Of a stretch of DNA of 64,000 nt, positions 52,791-64,000 are shown in pieces (positions within the stretch are counted from its first letter, which is position 1; each line of letters begins with the position of its first letter). The DNA comes from Bemisia tabaci (lineage: Eukaryota; Arthropoda; Insecta; Hemiptera; Aleyrodidae), in contig NC_092801.1 of assembly GCF_918797505.1 (NCBI RefSeq), positions 37,688,517 to 37,752,516 of the forward strand, read 5' to 3'. The notes beneath the pieces were generated by a model. That model ran no database searches and was not told where the DNA came from. It saw only the letters and a list, made by a program, of their open reading frames with translations. The position numbers and the translations under genes were made by a program.

Positions 52791-55700
52791 AAAGGTTAAT
52801 TTGTAAATGTGTTGCATAGTTCATTTTTATAATCTCATCTACCGCCAAAAATTTTCAAAATATTTGTGTCCTTTTTGTTATGATACACCTATTCATTCAT
52901 GATGAGATGCAGAAGTTACCTGAAGAAATACATTTCGAAAAGTTGTACCTCAGATGTTATTGTTGCTCATTTCGTCCACTTTCCATAGGATTTTCATTCA
53001 TATATAATTTATTTGAATTTCAAAAGGAAAACTCTCAGATTCCTAGATCTTTATTGCATTATTCTTGCACATTTTTAAATTTCAGATGTATGAATATTCC
53101 TAACTTTCGCAACTAGAAAAAAATCAGATGCAAATGCCAATAGGTACCTGAAAGAAGTCACACGTATATTTCATGTCATACGTATTACGGCTTCTGTACA
53201 CGCAACCACACTTCAGGACTATTTTTCTCTGTAAGCCACTTTCCCACCTTTTTGGACAAAAATATTTCAGTTCAAATGAATAAAACACATTTGAACGTAC
53301 AAACGTACAAGTATTCATCCACATTAAATATGCAAAACAATTTACATCCGTTTTTACAAGCTATATAGTTTCCACTCCCAACTCAGACAAAAAAAAAATG
53401 ACCTCATTAAATGTTTGCACGAAGCTTGGACCTTTTTAGCGGCTCTGGTGCTTGCACTAGAGCTGCTATTCCGGACGGTCCCAGCTGGGGAGTATCAATG
53501 CAGCATGTTACATTGTAGAGACCGCGCGTTGGTTGATGGGAATCGGCGCCATTTTCGGCTATGTTCCTTGTCATGACTTTATTTTATTGCATACTGTTTT
53601 ATTGTTAGTCAATGCTATGTTGTGTATTGTATTTTTGGAATCATGGTGATACAGTCAACAATTCAAAACTTGTTTGTGCTTTTATCTCGTGATGGAAAAA
53701 ATGTACTTTACGTTCAAAATTTGAAAATTTGAATTTTAAAGTTTTCGCGGTTAAGGAAGCTTTAACCCTTGGGTTGGAGCTTCCTAGTCATTTACTCGAT
53801 ATCAGCTGATAGCAAACAAAGGTTACCAGGGAAACCGTAAACGTCTAACAACTATCGTGGCCATTGGGGCGATTATTGAAATGATATCGACTGTATGTCG
53901 CCGCTTACGACAGGACATAGCCCTATCTTAACTGTGTAATATATCGCAATTCGATATTGTTTTGATTTTTAAAAGGAGCAATTCATTCATACAGTTCCGA
54001 TTAGTTTTGGCGAACGGGCCCTTAACCTACGGCACTCGGCTCATGGGAATTTTTTAACTCTAAATTTTTTAACCTAACTCTTCCATTCCGGGAACATATT
54101 TATTGAAAACGGCGACTTTTTCAACAGTCCTATTTTTATCTACAACATCTAAGTGGCCCTTCATAATCATTTAATTTTGGCCCCTGGCCAGAAAAAGGTT
54201 CGGAAATTGCAGTGATTTTGCCGAAAATGCTGAAGTAAGTAAATTTGGGCATTTTTTTTCCTTCTTCAAACTCTGTGGAGAAGCACTTCTCCTCCAGTAC
54301 ATCTATTTTTTTACTTATCTCTCGCAAGGTACATTTACAGAAGGTGTGTTCCAGTATTAACAGTTCAGATTCGTTGTTTTTTTTATTATAACGCTTATTT
54401 CGGAAAGCAATTATTACATTGTTCAATTCTACTGACTTTCAACACTCGATTATACTCCCGGCAAATTCTGCAGCAGCGTTTCAAATGTTGACTCTAATGC
54501 TTCCAACAGCCATCCGATGTCTAAGGGTTTATTCCTAGATTTAGGGATTTTCCGGAATTTCCAGGGATTTAGGGATTTTTCAGGAAATCTAGGGATTTTT
54601 TTTTGATGAGGTAAAGTTACCAAAAATCAACTTTTTAACCTCAATTATAGCTTCGACAATCGAAAACATTTTTTCATCTATATTTTGTAGGCCTTTTTGG
54701 CAACACTATTTTCCCCGCAAATAAGCCGGAAATTAAAACGATTGTGTCCTTCGATGTACTTGACATTCAACTGCATTCAACCTGTTAATAATAAGAAATC
54801 AACTAATATTCTTTCATTTTATTGGTCTGGATTAGCACTGCTTTCAGAGAGCGCCAAAATTCAAACGAGCCAATCAGATTTAAATATTGCAAATCGCTAC
54901 ATCGAATGACATCATGATTCTTCATAAAAAAATGGCGCTTTTTGCAAAATCTAGGGATTTTTTAAGTATATTTGAGCAAATCTGGGGATTTAGGGATTTT
55001 TAGCGAAATCTAGGCATTTTTTTTCTTCCCCGCTAGGGATTTAATATCGGAAGACTGGCTTCCAGTATCGCAGCGTTGATCGTCGCTGATGTCGAAATGG
55101 AACCTAATGCCGGACATACTGTAACACCTCCATTCCTCAATTCCGGTGAGGAATACGTCTCTACCCTTAACTCAATATAAATATACAAATTGATAAGTGA
55201 GTGCTTTAGTCTCCTGAAAACAGAATTGCGAAACTTAAAATTGGAGAAAAATGATGAGTAAATGAAAAAATGGAACCAATTGATGGAAAAGTCGCATGCC
55301 ATTCTGACACAAAATATGGCGTCTATCGAATCACCTTAACTAAATAAAATAACCAAATTTTCAACTCTCAAACTATCAACTATCAACTATCAAAATTCAA
55401 ACTATCAAAATTTCCAACAATGACAAAAAGGATTGTAATATACCTATAATGTAATGAAATATACACGCTCTAATCATTTAATTTGTATTACCTTTATGTT
55501 ATGTACCTACATGTTATACTATTTTTATAATAAATTTTGCCAACATGCTTTTCAATTCAGTCTACAACATTTCATTCCGACGTGGCAATAATGATTTATA
55601 ATGCCCCTAAACATTAAAATGAATTACAATAGTAATGCCGCATTATAATGTCGTATTATACATCGCAACGATTCATGTCCTACTGATTATTGATTATTGT

Positions 55701-57637
55701 AAGATGAATTCTGTTTTCTCTGATTGTATGTTTCATACGTGCGAAGCAAGTACGGGTCACTAGAAACGTGGTTCGTACGGGTGGCTGATGAAATTGATCT
55801 TCGAATACCTTTTGATGAGCTAGGGAAATGGAACCATCTGCATCTCATGGACAATAAATAGTTGCCGTAATTAAGGTCATCCCGTGATTAAGGTGCCGTG
55901 ATTTAAGTCATAAATTCTTCATCTAATTCTTGATTCATCTCCAAAATGTCTGCTAAAGCTTTCATGCGCTTCTCCTTGTATGCATGAATGAGCAAATTGG
56001 GTATCGAACAAGCGGACACTTTTTGAAAATTTAGATGATTCTGGACAATATCGTACAGAAGTCCACGAGCTGCAGATAGAACCATTACCTCTAGCTCATC
56101 AAAAGTTATTCGAAGATCATTCAACAACCTCTTTGACAAGTTGCAAAAACTTTTCGTTAACAATAGTGTCACACGGTACTAGGAATATTTACTATTTAAC
56201 GAACCTTATATTTCCCTGACTCAGTCCTAAATTATAGAAGTATGCGTTACTTTTCCAGCAATCCAAAAAAACAATTATACAAAAAACCAATACCTACACT
56301 TTCAGATATAAAAATGCAAATTTTTTGCAGCCTCGCTAAACGACTTATCAACCAGAGATTTTTTAGGAAGCGGACCTCCAAAGAGCTTTCAAAATTAAAA
56401 GTATACAACAAGTGATAATGCCATGTATTCGCCATATCAAAGCCCAATACACATTTATACACCGGCTACGTAAATCTGCTAAGTTACAAAACATGAATCG
56501 ACAGTTGTCGGATTGTACATCAATGACAAAATGTGTCTAGGCCCTCATTCTTGACTACAACTACTGCCCCCAGAGCCGCTCTCCGACGCCAATGCGTTGG
56601 AGCTTCCTGCTTGTTTTTGATCTTCCACAGAGTTCCATACTTTGCATCCGCACATTATACAATATTACAATATACATTATACATTGTACAATGAGAAAAC
56701 CGCTAAGTGATCATCGATCTCCTCCAATTTGCATCCATGCTAGCCACGCTTCAAAAATAAAGCACCGTTACGCGATTTCAATGCGCTAGTCTCAAATTTT
56801 ACTGTCAGTATCGTGGGAGCTTCCAGACGGTAAGCTGATTGTGACTGATTTTGGCTGATTGATCTGAGTGACGATTTTTAACTGATTTTTTAGCTTCTCA
56901 CAAGGTAGGATATCGGTGCTTCCATTTTATTCCATTCCTACGCCAACCATACGTATTCACGTCATTGGCACTTGATATCAGGTGACGATTAAAACTTCTT
57001 TCTTCAAATTTTTTCAGGAGAAAATATGACTAGTATGTTTACGGTGCTGCGGTCAGGGTGGCATGAAACGTGAGAAAAAAATGAAATATTGGAAATTTCA
57101 GTGAAATATTTCATGAAATTTCACAAGGCTTCGAAGTATCTCACATTTTTCAAGGGTTAGAGTATGCAACCCGCACTCAAACACACAAAACTAGAAGAAA
57201 GTCTTAATTTTTACATTTTGCGAAACATGAAAAGGAACCGATATTTTTCAGAAATTTCTGTAATTTCATGAAATATTTCAGGTGAACTTTCAAGATTTTA
57301 TTTTTCATGAAATTTTGCCTCCCTGGTTGCGGTACACTTACCATTAGATAATTTTAATATATTTTAGTTACTCACTCGAGGGAAAAATGGTTAACAATTT
57401 TGCGTCTCAACGATTTTAAATCTGGTCAAATAAAATATCTGTTGTCTAAAGGAGTTTCATAATCTTGAAAATAAATTCATGTAAGCATCAAATTTTGCCT
57501 CGAAATATTGCGACGAAGATATAGGTACCTTAGTACTTTTTTTCCTTTTTTGTACCGATGAGAAAAGCCAATCATACCTAGCACAAAGATTTTTTGAAGT
57601 TGTATTAACCCCTCTCTTCCTCGGGATTAAATGATTG
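52791..57637. other. Intergenic DNA between protease and MARCH5, probable TE relics
   Basis: No confident gene. AGCGGCTCTGG at about 53438 is inverted at about 56571 (CCAGAGCCGCT), and minus-strand ORFs of 96, 89 and 89 codons at 54136-54426, 55033-55302 and 55903-56172 lie between. Together they could be a broken transposon, but none matches a family I recognise. CTAGGGATTTTT repeats flank 54530-55040. Confidence 0.35.
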
Positions 57638-57854
57638 AAAGTTACCAAATTTCCTTTAATAAAATGTTCATTTTTAAGGAAAGTTATGAATATTTCCCCT
57701 TGAAATTTTCAGAACTTTTCGGTGGAATCGCGTGCAAAATTATTTGAACATTTTGAAGAAAAATACTCATAAGTTTACGAGGAAATTTGTATTTTATCAA
57801 AGGAAATTTGGCAACGCCGAAAGTTTCATAAGGCGATCTTCCTTGGTAAGGCAG
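57638..57854. mobile_element. Right-hand part of a CTGCCGTGCTAAGG foldback MITE
   Basis: Has GTTACCAAATTTCCTTTAAT, then the inverse GGAAATTTGGCAACGC and CTTCCTTGGTAAGGCAG. The outermost left terminus is missing. Confidence 0.6.
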
Positions 57855-58012
57855 AGTGGTGCCCGTATGTGAAAATTATAAACCAGAAATCATTACAATA
57901 TGAAATTTTTAGTGGATCGTTAATTTCATCATGCATCCTTAGTTAGAAATATTTTTTGAGAGTTTCATAAAAATAGACATTTTGTTTGGTTTGCAGGTGA
58001 AATAATTTAATA

Positions 58013-58060
58013 CTAGGGGATGTGCCCCCTGACCGCTTCGCTGTACCTTTTTGCGATATT
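58013..58060 (-). mobile_element. Helitron-like terminus, second copy
   Basis: Read on the minus strand: GCGAAGCGGTCAGGGGGCAC, ATCCCCTAG then T. It resembles 22280-22316 in order and spacing. What lies behind it (to the right) is not recognisable as an element body. Confidence 0.35.
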
Positions 58061-58387
58061 CTTATGAGTTTATTGCTATTATAGAGTATGATAAGCGGTG
58101 ACTTATTCGTCTATACGTGTCGGAACACAAAAGTAAAGTTACAAAACACTTATGTCCATTTATGTCGATTTTTTACAGGAAAACCAGCGAGTATCAAAAT
58201 TCTAAGAATCGACTAAAATTGAAAGGCAAACACCAAACAATAAATATAAAATTTATTAAAAACGAAAAAACCCGAGGAAATCTTGAATTATGAGATAAGT
58301 ATAAAAAAAGACTTAACATAAGACCCTAAGAACCCTTATGGAATCAATATCTCAGAACTTTTGCTGATTTTCCCTCATTCTGCAAAG

Positions 58388-58388
<1 letters not shown>

Positions 58389-58421
<33 letters not shown>
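58389..58421 (+). repeat. Poly-A run (about 30 A)
   Basis: Uninterrupted A run following TCTGCAAAGATT. It could be a retroposon tail but no body was identified. Confidence 0.6.
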
Positions 58422-58423
<2 letters not shown>

Positions 58424-59277
58424 AATGCTCTCATTAATTTTTCTTTGAAAAACAAAACAGCAGCAGAGGTTTTGAACCATCGCGATCAGGATATTGTTTT
58501 TTCAATTTTCACTAACGATTGTGCTCGAACAAGACCTAACCCTTTGAAGTCGCTTAAATGTGCCTGCTAATACAGATGACCGCTTGACTTTTAAAATGGT
58601 TTCACTGAGCCTAATACTATAACTGCAATAAAAAAAATGTAGATTTAATTTGCGCTCAGAAAATTCAAGAGCGTCATTTCGAAAAAACGCGGCAAAATTC
58701 GTATATTACCATGTTCCTCATTGGTTCCCGCTCTTTGATTGACAAGGAATTTGACAACTGGAAAAGGATTTCAACAAGGAATGAAAACTCCAAATGGTCC
58801 AAATCTAGTCGTGTTTCTCAATTCTTTCCCTGTCTTGCTGTGTTTGTCCTTTGCCCCCCTCTTTTTCTCTACATTATTTATTAATTAATATATGCAGCTT
58901 CCGACAATTTCTTTCTAAATTTGTACTCCGCGACCTCTAAGTTACGTGCAAACCAGTTTACGCGTTGACTCACCCCTCTGATCTTTCAAGACAAGAATGT
59001 CTCAGAATCTATGAAACGCAACAGTGAAGTGTCGTTCCATTTCATCAGACCCTACACTCAGCAGTAAATCACCGTGAATTAATGATGTAATAAAAAGTTA
59101 TTATCAGTTTTCGTGCTCTTCGTCATCGCAATCGAGAACTGTAATCCTGCTCTGCTTATTATTCAAGTTTATACCGTGAATTCCAGTGACCGACGGGTTG
59201 TTTGAGAAATTTCAACTCCGTCACTAACCTCAAAACAGTTTCACTTGACAGAAGGTTCAGACGCCCAGATCTGAAGA
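58422..59277 (+). promoter_or_regulatory. Upstream region and presumptive 5' UTR of MARCH5
   Basis: No ORF of note. The sequence becomes less AT-rich and repeat-free toward 59278, as expected near a promoter. No TATA box or clear initiator could be assigned. Confidence 0.35.
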
Positions 59278-59348
59278 ATGAATGATGAATCGGTACAAAT
59301 TGAAGCATCAGAAAACACCGAAGATGTCAATGAGAATTCGGATGCGAA
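59278..59348 (+). CDS. MARCH5: MARCH5 exon 1
   Basis: ATG at 59278 begins an acidic 23-residue N-terminal tail (MNDESVQIEASENTEDVNEN, then SDA) plus two bases, with donor AA|GTAAGT. This tail is not expected to be conserved in vertebrates. It joins the RING-CH exon in frame. Confidence 0.82.
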
Positions 59349-62300
59349 GTAAGTTGAATTTCTAATCTTTAGCCTTTTCTGTCAACCTTTTGCCTCTTGG
59401 CATTTCACCCTATTGGGCGAGCCCGATTGCACCTCTAGAAGTCCATAGTTTCTTTTGCGCAATAGATCTTTCAGCAGAAGACACGATCTTTGGCTCTATT
59501 CTTGAAAGAATTTCATTTAGTTTGTTTGCACCAATGCTAAGTACCATAGATTATGCTATGATAATTTTTCCAACTGAAGGAAAGTGATCATTGATTTAGC
59601 AGCTATAGTTCTATTAGTCATGTGAGAAAATATATGCGCAGGCTAGATTTTGGAAATCACATCTAGAACTTTAAAGCACTATGTGACACGAAGCTGATTC
59701 TGTGCTGTGACATGATGATGGCTTAAATTCCTTGTGCCATGACCCATTAACATTTCCTCATTAGAATGTTTCCAAGCTTTGCACCAAAGTGTACCTAAGT
59801 ACTTACTACTGACTTAATAAAGCTGTATGGTCCATTGATATTGTCAGTAAATCACATATAAAGTAGCCTATGGATATCTAAGAAAGACACCGGGGTTAAG
59901 GTAAAAATCTTGAGGTTTTTGTCAGATTTTAAGTATTATAGCATCTTGCTGAAACATAATTGTTTGGTTGTTAATCCATCGATTTTCTCTTAATTTATTT
60001 GTCTTAGTCAGTTTTTAGAACAGGCTGAAATGAACGTATGCAAATAACTTTGAGTACAAATTCTTGCAACCGAGAACTTGGCAACACCTCGATAAATTCC
60101 TGTGTCTTTTATCCATGATTTTATCAGCTTATTTCTGAATGGTAGCTCACATATCAGTGAACTGATGGAGTCCAAGAAAAACAACTGAGTACTTTCAGGT
60201 TGATAAAGCGAGACTGACCAATTGCATTTTTAATGCAATGACTTTTTCCCATGCAGTGTCTCTGCTGTCGTGAGAGATTTCAGAAATGAAAAATTAATTT
60301 TTTAGTCAGCCCCTGATTCTGTCTCATTAGTGTTTAAGATCAATCTAACTCTGATTTCTTATGAAATGATGAACTTGAAACAGGTTTATGCCATAGGTAG
60401 ATTCTAAAGTGAACACTGGAGAAATGAGTCAGAAACCAGTCTTCTCATTATATGATGTGACATACCAGCTTAAGTTTGAGCGAAATTTCTTGCATCGCTT
60501 ACTTCAGCTCAATTTATTTGATGCCCAGTCGCTAACTAGGGTGCTACAAGTGTCCCTTCTGTGATGTCGCGATTGCAGGGCTGGCGTTTTGATAGGAGGT
60601 CTGAGATTCGATTTCTGGTCAACCGTCCTGAGTTTCATTATCTCCAACAACCTGGCCACCTGGGACTGAATGTAAAACAAAGAATTGGGGGATCAAGCAT
60701 GCTCGCGCTACTTTGAAATGGTGGGGAAAAGTTAATAAAACACAGGAAAATCTCCCAATGAGATGTGGATTTAATCATGTCATTTTTTTTTATTTTTTGG
60801 AAAGTTTAACAAAACCTCTAATAAGAATATAAGAAAGTGTAAGTAGGCAGTGCTACAATTTTAATCCTGAGCTCGTGTATATTTACTGATTCAATTTTTT
60901 GTCTAACTAGCAGACGGACGTGCTGGGTATGTTTTGCCTCTGACGAAGATGACCCAACAGCTTTGTGGATTCATCCATGCAAGTGTAGAGGACACTCAAA
61001 ATGGGTAAGTAAATATAATGATGGTTCCTGCTTACAATTGCTTCAATGGTTACGAGTATGGTGAAGAATAACTGTCAAGGGTTGAACAGTAGGAGGCGGA
61101 ATACATTTCATGGGCACAAACATTTTAAATTACATGAAATAGACTCCCTCTAAAATGCTAATTTGTGAGAGTTAGTCAATTCAATTTTGAAAGAAAATAA
61201 TTTGAGAGAATTGTAACATTGCATTAAAGACCCCTTAGTTTTGAGATTTTTTCGTATAACTGCATCTTCCTATCAACCATTTTTCTCAAACTTTCTTTTT
61301 CTTTTGCAGGTTCATCAAAACTGTTTACAACGATGGGTAGACGAAAAGCAAAGTCGACAAGGCACAGTTGCGGTAGCATGTTCTGCATGCAACACGGAAT
61401 ATATCATAGTTTATCCTAAGTTAGGTCTGTACCCATTTTCAACTTTATATTTTACAAGTTTCTATCAATCAAAATTTGTGATGAATCATGCCTATCAAGG
61501 AATCATCTCAAATCACTAAAAATTAAATGCTCAGCTTACAGGATCTTTGGCGGTGTGGAAAGTGAGGGAATATATGGCGACCTAGAAAAGTCAGAAAATT
61601 CTTAGGAAGAGTTTTGCAAAAAGCGCGTCGGCACACCAACTTCAGCTGGTGCCATTTGAGAGACTGCGGACAACTTATGAGTGCTATTTTCTGAGATATT
61701 GACTCTCTAGAAATAGAAATTTTGCCCAAAGTTTAGCGAAAGAAACAAAAGAAAAAAATCTAATTAGAGGGAAGTTCTGTTCAAAAGTCAGGGAAAATTA
61801 GAGAGATAGAAAATACAGAAATTGTGGAAACCCAGAGTTTAGAGCATTCGTCGCATTCAAATTTTTCGAAAATCTTTTAGAAGTAAATATCATTCAAGCT
61901 CAAAGAGGGTCCTTTAAATATTTTAAGTTTCGTACCTCCAAAGTTCTTATTATATTGGTACAAGGAAGAAAAAAACACAATTGAAGAACGGCATAAATTA
62001 GTCTTTCTTTATCATGTTTTAATACTCAGGTAGTCTAAAGTGTTGCTACCTAGTCTTTAAACTATGTTTATCAAACTTTCACTTTACAAACTACTGAAGC
62101 TTTAATCAATTAAAACAGGATTTAGTTAGTAGCGAGTATCTATAAGTAATGAAAAGTTGCACTTGGTAAATGAATCTAATTATTGCGAGGGGGGGGGGGG
62201 TCTAAAAATGTAACCTCTGAATCACAACTATTTCTGTCTTTTCATTGTCATTCCAAATTATTACCTAATGTTTTTTATCTGTGATTTTCAGGTATTTTTG

Positions 62301-64000
62301 TTCATATTCTAGACACTATTGCGAATGTAAATTATAAGATTTGCCCCTTGATCGCTGCTGGTATTTTCGTTGGCTCTATTTATTGGACCGCCGTATCGTA
62401 TGGTGCTGTCACTGTTATGCAGGTAAGTTTTTAGTCTTTGAAATATGTACATATTTGGATGCAAAACTGTGACCTGCTGATCACAGTTAACTTTTTTTCA
62501 TAAGAACCGTCAAAAATAATGATCACTAAATAAAATTTAACCATTTCATTGTTGAAATTCTGTTAAAACAAAAGTTTTAAAAAAGTCTGACAGGGCTCCC
62601 CTATATTGTCCTCTTCCTATGAAAACTTTCTTATGCGACCTTGTTCTTGTGTGGACACTTATCTCTGTATTACCTACCAGCACGGTGTTTACAAATCCGG
62701 AATTTCCGGAAAGTTTGGAAATAGTACTGATTGTTTTAAGGGCAGTCCGGAAGTACTGAAAAAGTGCAGGAATTCCGCAGAAAGGTCCGGAAGTTTTTGT
62801 CATTTTTGTTGCAATTTCAAATTTTTGAAATTTTTCTAATTTCCTCAAATGGAGGTACTGAAAAAGAATGGAATTTTTCTGTTGGAGGAGGTACTGAATT
62901 TCTTGAGAATGTACGAATAAAGCACTGTAAAAGTACTTATTTTTGACCAGCCTGTTTTCATAGACACCCTGACCAGAAAACTCTCCTAAATAAACTTCAA
63001 ACCTTGAAATGTCTTCTTTGTTTCAGGTAAGTTTTCCCCCCCAGGCTTGGCTTTTTAGATTAATTACTGAGCTCTATTTTCATGCTGCCTTTATGTCAAT
63101 TTTCGTAAATCAATCTCTTTTCAATTTTTATTAATTCAATTTTTTTCAATTTTTCAGGTTGTCGGTCATCGAGACGCACTGCTGGCAATGGAAGCTGCAG
63201 ATCCGATTGTTCTATTAGTGGGACTCCCTACCATTCCATTTATGCTTATCGCTGGCAAATTAATCAAGTGGGAAGATGCCGTTTTGACACTCCTCAGAAA
63301 GTACTCCCCAAAATTACCCTTTGTCCGTTACATGCTTCCTCTTTTCATGTAAGTAATAATTTGAGAGCACTTAGTTTTGATTAAAAGTTGATTCTATTAG
63401 CAGGGTGTCTACAAGTCCAGAATTTTCCGGAAGTCTGGAAGTAGTACTGATTTTTCAAGGGCAGTCCGTAAGTACTAAAAAAGTGCTGAAATTCCACAAG
63501 ATGGTCTGGAATTTTTCTCATTTTTTTGTCATTTTTGTCGCAATTTGAGCAAGAAATTCGAATTTTTGAAAATTTCTGAATTTCGTCAAATCGAGGTACT
63601 GAATAAGTACTAAATTTTTCATTTAAGGATGTACTAAAATTCTTGGGAATGGTCTGCAAAAGTACTGTATAAGTACTGATTTTTGGCCAGCCTGTTTTAG
63701 TAGACACCCTGATTAGCTATATTGCTGCGCTAAGGAATAACACTGTCCAAGTCTACAAACATTATCAAATTTCCTTTGATAAAATAAAACTTTTAGGAAG
63801 ATCTGTGAATATTTTTCTTCTGATTTATCAAATTTCCTTTGATAAAATGAAACTTTTAGGAAGATCTGTGAATATTTTTCTTCTGATTTATCAGAAAATT
63901 TTAAAGAAGTTTTTGTAATTTAATCTGAAGTGTCTAACAAATACAAATATTCATAATTTTCTTCAAAAGTAAATATTTTCTGAAAGGAAATTTAGAAAGA
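59278..64000 (+). CDS. MARCH5: MARCH5, mitochondrial RING-CH E3 ubiquitin ligase (partial, 5 exons in window)
   Basis: Exons 59278-59348, 60911-61004, 61310-61424, 62292-62422 and 63158-63348, all GT-AG with matching phases, giving 200 codons plus two bases before the right edge. RING-CH domain (C4HC3): Cys28, Cys31, Cys47, Cys49, His57, Cys60, Cys79, Cys82. Family hallmarks: WVHQNCLQRWVDEKQ, SIYWTAVSYGAVTVMQVVGH and GLPTIPFMLIAGK. Two of the four expected membrane segments are seen. Known of the family: it ubiquitinates mitochondrial fission and fusion factors in the outer membrane. Vertebrate proteins have about 278 residues, so roughly 80 more should lie beyond the window. It starts 6.9 kb after the protease on the same strand; no functional link is implied. 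Confidence 0.93.
60911..61004 (+). CDS. MARCH5: MARCH5 exon 2: first half of the RING-CH domain
   Basis: Encodes RRTCWVCFASDEDDPTALW, IHPCKCRGHSKW. Donor TGG|GTAAGT. The acceptor is the tandem TAGCAG, so the exon may start at 60911 (giving Asn-Arg-Arg) or 60914 (giving Lys-Arg). Confidence 0.93.
61310..61424 (+). CDS. MARCH5: MARCH5 exon 3: second half of the RING-CH domain
   Basis: Encodes VHQNCLQRWVDEKQSRQGTV, AVACSACNTEYIIVYPKL plus one base. Acceptor CTTTTGCAG, donor TTAG|GTCTGT (a weaker donor). Splitting RING-CH between two exons is compatible with the family. Confidence 0.94.
62188..62201 (+). repeat. Poly-G run in MARCH5 intron 3
   Basis: About 12-13 consecutive G about 90 bp before the acceptor of exon 4. 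Prone to sequencing or assembly error. Confidence 0.6.
62292..62422 (+). CDS. MARCH5: MARCH5 exon 4: first transmembrane segment
   Basis: Encodes IFVHILDTIANVNYKICPLI, AAGIFVGSIYWTAVSYGAVT, VMQ. The stretch from CPLIAAG to VTVM is the first membrane helix. Donor CAG|GTAAGT, phase 0. Confidence 0.94.
62681..62971. mobile_element. 291-bp MITE in MARCH5 intron 4, TSD ACCAG
   Basis: Ends CACGGTGTTTACAAATCCGG and TAGACACCCTG. ACCAG flanks both sides (62676-62680 and 62972-62976). Rich in AAGTACTGAAAAAGT-type words. The sister copy at 63401-63711 fixes the boundaries. No coding capacity. Confidence 0.85.
63158..63348 (+). CDS. MARCH5: MARCH5 exon 5: second transmembrane segment (last exon seen)
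   Basis: Encodes VVGHRDALLAMEAADPIVLL, VGLPTIPFMLIAGKLIKWED, AVLTLLRKYSPKLPFVRYML, PLF plus two bases. Donor AT|GTAAGT at 63349. The following exon is outside the window. Confidence 0.93.
63401..63711. mobile_element. 311-bp MITE in the next MARCH5 intron, TSD ATTAG
   Basis: Ends CAGGGTGTCTACAAGTCC and TAGTAGACACCCTG, flanked by ATTAG (63396-63400 and 63712-63716). Co-linear with 62681-62971 except for small indels. Confidence 0.85.
63725..64000. mobile_element. CTGCCGTGCTAAGG foldback MITE, reaching the window edge
   Basis: Starts CTGCGCTAAGGAATAACAC and continues with AAATTTCCTTTGATAAAAT. A block of about 65 bp (CAAATTTCCTTTGATAAAAT, then CTTTTAGGAAGATCTGTGAA) is tandemly duplicated at about 63766 and 63829. 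The right end is outside or just at the edge. Confidence 0.6.

Noticed and set aside
55065..55110. Possible 2A-like motif (ADVEMEPNAGH) on the + strand
   Set aside because: The functional core D-x-E-x-N-P-G-P is not present, and no LINE ORF surrounds it.
61241..61519. 92-codon ORF starting before MARCH5 exon 3
   Set aside because: It is the exon 3 frame read through unspliced intron on both sides; the real coding part is 61310-61424.

Overview
The window is eukaryotic nuclear DNA, AT-rich and packed with transposons. GT-AG introns, two spliced genes of animal type and very dense miniature foldback elements point to an insect. A hemipteran such as a whitefly is my best guess from the look of the repeats, but nothing in the sequence proves the species.

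Two genes can be reconstructed, both on the + strand. The first spans about 46 kb (coding 6542-52416, seven exons whose phases all match, 1514 residues). It encodes a secreted clip-domain serine protease: signal peptide, six-cysteine clip domain, an unusually long (about 1,130 residues) charged, repeat-rich linker, then a complete trypsin-like S1 domain with an intact His-Asp-Ser triad and Leu at the activation site. Its first intron is about 28 kb and contains an 8.4 kb satellite. The second gene (59278 to beyond the right edge, five exons seen) encodes the mitochondrial RING-CH E3 ligase MARCH5, cut off after about 200 residues. The first 41 bases are the last exon of another copy of the protease gene. 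They match the end of the complete gene through the stop codon and about 350 bases of 3' flank, so this protease family is tandemly duplicated.

Layout: 1-41, end of the upstream paralogue; 42-6180, intergenic DNA made mostly of foldback elements; 6180-6541, GC-rich presumptive promoter and 5' UTR; 6663-35002, intron 1 with many MITEs, a satellite of 175-bp monomers (12.7-21.1 kb) with a higher-order 2.29 kb duplication, a minisatellite, a Helitron-like terminus, and a first array of about 150-bp repeats (27.3-29.0 kb); 35003-38545, the giant exon with clip domain and linker; 38546-52239, the small S1 exons separated by introns holding nested MITEs, a second array of the same 150-bp repeats (45.2-47.0 kb) and a 5'-truncated LINE; 52417-59277, intergenic; 59278-64000, MARCH5 with MITEs in its introns.

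Many elements are nested, and several have exact target-site duplications (TSDs): 8 bp (hAT type), 5 bp and 4 bp. This gives a relative insertion history. No tRNA, rRNA or CRISPR was recognised. The two genes have no evident functional link: one product is extracellular (innate immunity or developmental proteolysis), the other acts at the mitochondrial outer membrane.
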